From positions 34,568,361 to 34,632,360 of the forward strand of contig CM055106.1 in NCBI GenBank assembly GCA_029204225.1: a stretch of DNA of 64,000 bases, given 5' to 3'. A model generated the notes under the pieces. That model was given only the letters and a program-made list of their open reading frames with translations, did no database searches and was not told the origin of the DNA. This document shows, in pieces, positions 60,364 to 64,000 of this stretch. Origin of the DNA: Diphasiastrum complanatum (Eukaryota > Streptophyta > Lycopodiopsida > Lycopodiales > Lycopodiaceae). Made by a program: the position numbers and the translations under genes. The first letter of the stretch is position 1. The number at the start of each line of letters is the position of its first letter.

Positions 60364-63300
60364 GCAAACGTTGTAGAGTCATCAAAGGATGTTGAAAGAG
60401 GTGACGAAGCTTTCACGATACTCGAAGCTTCGACAAGCTACTCTGAACACGTCGACGATGTAGTCATCGATTCAGGAGCAACATCTCACATAACCTGCAA
60501 CAAGAAGATCTTGATCAACTTTCGCGAACTCGAAAACGACAGAGCAGTGATTCTAGGCGATGGAAGCAGACACGATGTCAAAGGCATCGGCTCTCTACAG
60601 CTACGAACACTGTCAGGCCAAGCAGAGTTGCCAGGAGCACTCTATGTGCCCTCACTCAGAAAGGAGATGCTATCTGTATCCAAGATGGCAGATCTAGGCA
60701 TTCGAGTTTTGTTCGACGGCAACACTTGCCGTATGATCGAGAAGACGACAAACAAGTTGTTGACGGTCGGATGCAGAGAAGGAAATCTCTACCAGGCCAA
60801 AATAATCAGCAACTCTGAAAGCATATTAAGTGCTTCAGAAAACGAAGATCAGCTTTGACATAGAAGAATGTATCATCTGAACATGCGGAGCCTGTATGAC
60901 ATGAGCAGAAAGGACATTGTCACATGTCTCAAGATTTCAAGGCCAGAGGCTGAGTTCTGCGAAGCTTGTCACAAAGGCAAGCGACATCGGAATCCATTCA
61001 CACACGAGGGAAGAAGAGCCAAAAAAGTTCTTGAGCTCGTCCACTTTGATGTGTGTGGACCGATGAAAACAGATTCGCTCTCAGGTTCGAGATATTTTCT
61101 AACATTCATAGATGATTACATCCGAATGACCACGATCTACTACTTGAAGAAGAAATCCGAAGTATTTGATTCTTTCAAGAAGTTCATGGCATTCGCAGAG
61201 CGACACACCTCGAAAAAGATACAGATCCTTAGTTCTGACAATGGGGGTGAATACAAAAGCACAGAATTCTCAAGATTCTGTGAAGAACAGGGGATTGAAC
61301 ACCAGTTCACTCCTGCATACACACCAGAATACAACGGTGTGGCAGAAAGAAGAAACAGAACGCTAGTCGAAGGAGCCAGATGCATGATGGCACAGGCTCA
61401 ATTGCCGGGTCAAGTTTGGGCCGAGGCAATAGCTGCAGCTGTACACCTGCAGAACAGATCTACAACGACAGCGCTGGAGAACAAAACACCATACGAAATG
61501 TGGACAGGCAGAAAGCCTGATCTGTCATTCGTACGAGTGTTTGGATGTGCAACATACAAGCACATTCCAAAGGAAAAGAGAAGCAAGCTCGATGACAAAT
61601 CCAAGCAAACAATCATGGTCGGCTACTCGAACGGAACACATGTGTACAGACTCTACGATCCAACCACGAAGAAGGTTGTTTTGAGCAGAGATGTGAAGTT
61701 CGACGAGTCCACATTCCCTGGACTGAAAGATGAAAGAGGCCATGAGATCTTCACATTGCTGCCTATTCAAGAGGGAGATCGAGGACATACATCAAATCAG
61801 AATGCAGATCCCCAGACTCCGGAGCAGCAGGAAGCAGAGGATCGACCCCACGAACAAGAAATGTTCGAGCAGCGACGAAACGAACCTCGAAGGTCAACAA
61901 GACAAAGAAGAGCTCAAGATCGCCATTCTGACAATCTTCAATAGAGCGAAGACACGCAGTTCGAGTACTGCAACTTCATAGAAGAGCCAACAACATACCA
62001 AGAAGCTATCCAGAGTCCAGAGGGAGAATTCTGGAAGCAGGCAATGTCAGAGGAGATCGAATCGATGAGGCAAAACGAGGCATGGACATTAGAGCCACTG
62101 CCAAAAAACAGAAAAATAGTCGACTGCAAGTGGGTGTACAAGAAAAAGCTAAAATCAGATGACACTATTGGCCACTACAAGGCAAGGCTTGTCGCAAAGG
62201 TCTACATGCAGAGATATGGTGTCGACTATTTCGACACATATTCGCCCATGGTGAAGATGACACGCATAAGGCTACTCCTTGCATACGCCACACAGTACAA
62301 TATGGAAATTCACCAGATTGACGTGAAAACAGCCTTTCTCCATGGAGATCTAGAGGAGGAAATCTTCATGAAGCAACCTGAAGGCTATGAAGACCCTGAC
62401 AACAGACAATATGTCTGTCGATTGCAGAGATGCATCTACGGTCTAAAACAGCCATCACGGGCCTGGTACAAAAAGCTTGATGGTCTTCTGAAGTCTCTAG
62501 ACTTCAACCCTACTCAACCAGACTTTAATGTCTACATCAAAAGAGTAGGAAAGGATTTTGTGATACTGACCATTTTCGTGGATGATTCGCTGATGATAGG
62601 AAATTCCTTGATGCTGATCAAAGACACGAAGAGTCAGATTTCTGAAAGCTACGAAATCACAAATCTTGGAGAAGCAACAAAATGACTAGGGCTGGAGATC
62701 AGAAGAGATCGAACAAATGGCGAAATGCACTTGAGTCAGTTAGAATATGCCAGAAAAGTGCTAAAGCAGTACCACATGATGGACTGCAAAGAAAAATCCA
62801 CACCAATGATAGCTGGAGCCAAGCTCACGAAAAAGGATTGCCCAAAAACAAAAGAGGAAGAACAGAAGATGGCAGGTATATCTTACCAGAACTTGATCGG
62901 GAGTCTGATGTACTTGACGATTTGTACCATACCGGATCTGGCCTTCTCTGTTTACGCATTGAGCCAATTCTGTTCCAATCCTGGTCTAGCACATTGGCAA
63001 ATGGCCAAACGAGTCCTACAATATCTGAAGGGTACCCAGAATATTGAATTAACCTAAAGAGCTAGAAACGAGGAAAAAGGATTTGAGCTGCATCACTATA
63101 GTGATGCAAGCTGGGCGAGCTACAAGGATGACAACAAGTCCATTACTGGAGGATGTACAATAGCGTGCGGAGCTGCAGTCAACTGGATATGCAAAAAGCA
63201 AACCCTGGTAGCTCAATCCTCTTGCGAAGCTGAGTATGTCGCAGCCTCGAAAGTGGCGAATGAGGTAGTGTGGCTGCGGATGTTGTTAGAGGCAATCGGG

Positions 63301-63573
63301 ATACCACAAGAGGGGCCAAGCATGATGATGATGGACTCCCAGAGTGCCATCTATCTGTCCCAGGATCCTGTCTTCCATTTAAAGACGAAGCACATTCCTC
63401 TGAAGTACCATCACATTCGAGATTTGATCTTGAAAGGAGAGCTCCAGGTCCAGTTCATAAAATCAGAAAGTATGATTGCAGATCTCCTCACGAAACCGCT
63501 CGACAAGCCACTCTTTACCAAGCAAAGAGAGGCAATTGGATTAAACAAACAAAGCTGCAAGGTTCAAGAGGGA
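60364..63573 (+). pseudogene. Copia-J protease, integrase, reverse transcriptase, RNase H
   Basis: Same frame as gag throughout, interrupted only by stops at 60856 (TGA), 61942 (TAG), 62683 (TGA) and 63055 (TAA). Protease VVIDSGATSHITCNKK (about 60460). Integrase HRRMYHLNMRSL...CEACHKGK, VHFDVCGPM, SSDNGGEYKSTEFSRFCEEQ, YNGVAERRNRTLVEGARCMM and FGCATYKHIPKEKRSKLDDK. RT CKWVYKKKLKSDDTIGHYKA, QIDVKTAFLHGDLEEEIFMK, YGLKQPSRAWYKK and FVDD (62575-62586, FVDDSLMIG). RNase H HYSDASWASYKDDNKSITGG, CKKQTLVAQSSCEAEYVAAS and KTKHIPLKYHHIRDLILKGE. Catalytic residues are visible everywhere. Confidence 0.9.
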
Positions 63574-63574
63574 G
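63562..63574 (+). other. Copia-J polypurine tract
   Basis: GTTCAAGAGGGAG directly before the 3' LTR. Confidence 0.8.
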
Positions 63575-64000
63575 TGTCAGAAATGGTGAACTCCTGCAAC
63601 TTTGTCGCAGCACGAACAAGACACGAAGGTCGAACGAGAACAATTCGCGACAGTCAACGTGTCTTTGACTCGAAGCACGAACGATTCGCGAATCAATCGC
63701 GAATCGTAAACACACCTCTAGGACCACGAAACGAAAAGAGCGAAACAAACGAAGAGAAATCCTTCGCGCTGCCAGCTGGCAGCTCAACGGGCTTCATGCC
63801 CAGTTGAAACGAATAGCAATGACGGAGACTAACTAACTAGTTGATTAGCGTTAACTAGTCTTGTGATTCTACGTTTAGCTATCTTGTAAACTCCACACAG
63901 TGGAGGTATAAACGATCCTCTCTGGATCATAATAAAAGAGGGAAGAGTGATAGTGAGTACATAGATCTATAAGAAACAAAGAGACGTAGTGAATAGAGTA
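63575..64000 (+). repeat. Copia-J 3' LTR (cut by the window end)
   Basis: Starts TGTCAGAAATGG. It has inverted TCGCGA-centred repeats at 63682-63706 and a CTAACTAACTAGTTGATTAGC stretch near 63832. No CA end is seen before 64000. Confidence 0.8.

Larger units (their letters stand above)
59584..64000 (+). mobile_element. Copia-J, 5'-deleted, runs off the window
   Basis: A 55-bp remnant of the 5' LTR (59584-59638), identical to the start of the 3' LTR, is fused directly to the middle of gag. The rest of the 5' LTR, the PBS and the gag start are gone. One gag-pol frame then runs to the PPT and the 3' LTR at 63575, which continues to the window end. It is inserted in Copia-H gag; a CAAAG target duplication is expected beyond the right edge. 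Confidence 0.85.

Overview
The window is nuclear DNA of a land plant with a repeat-rich genome, probably a seed plant. The evidence is plant-type Ty1/Copia and chromodomain Ty3/Gypsy retrotransposons with primer-binding sites for initiator-Met tRNA (TGGTATCAGAGC type), a non-LTR element, long GA/TC microsatellites, and a spliced plant gene. I cannot name the species. I saw no bacterial genes, rRNA genes, convincing tRNA genes or CRISPR array.

Left part (1-27 kb): this is a multi-level nest of minus-strand Copia elements. Copia-B (5523-26994) is the host. Copia-A (7555 to about 13739) sits inside its protease region and Copia-C (14442 to about 25209) inside its gag. The plus-strand chromovirus-type Gypsy-D (17130-22274) is inside the integrase of C. 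The 3' half of A plus its junction with B also occurs at 31-3173, so that joint was duplicated. Behind that copy are a short gag fragment and a very long (TC)n array (3473-3695).

Middle (27-41 kb): an unidentified decayed coding stretch (about 27.3-28.2 kb), a Copia integrase fragment (G), the 5' two-thirds of Copia-F (+), a decayed Copia-K (-) split by a repeat-rich 1 kb insertion, and a degraded element ending in a purine tract and an LTR-like start (L, about 39258).

Right part (41-64 kb): the one recognisable host gene is the start of RPC5, the RNA polymerase III subunit (POLR3E/Sin family). Exon 1 is 41306-41908 and exon 2 is 45158-45226. A 114-bp GA array ends 26 bp before exon 2. No later exon was recognised, and the rest of the window is transposons: a LINE bounded by TC tracts (about 45685-50562), Copia-H (+), Gypsy-E (-, 52688-58414, TSD CATGT) in the H LTR, and Copia-J (+) in the H gag. 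Either RPC5 has an intron of more than 18.8 kb stuffed with retroelements, or it is a truncated copy.

No transposon here looks fully intact. Gypsy-D and Gypsy-E belong to one family and carry complementary deletions. Their LTRs end in AGTTA...TAACT instead of TG...CA, and a perfect target-site duplication around E supports this. The LTRs and leaders of Copia-A, F and H repeatedly carry CACACGTGTG palindromes with a G-box core.
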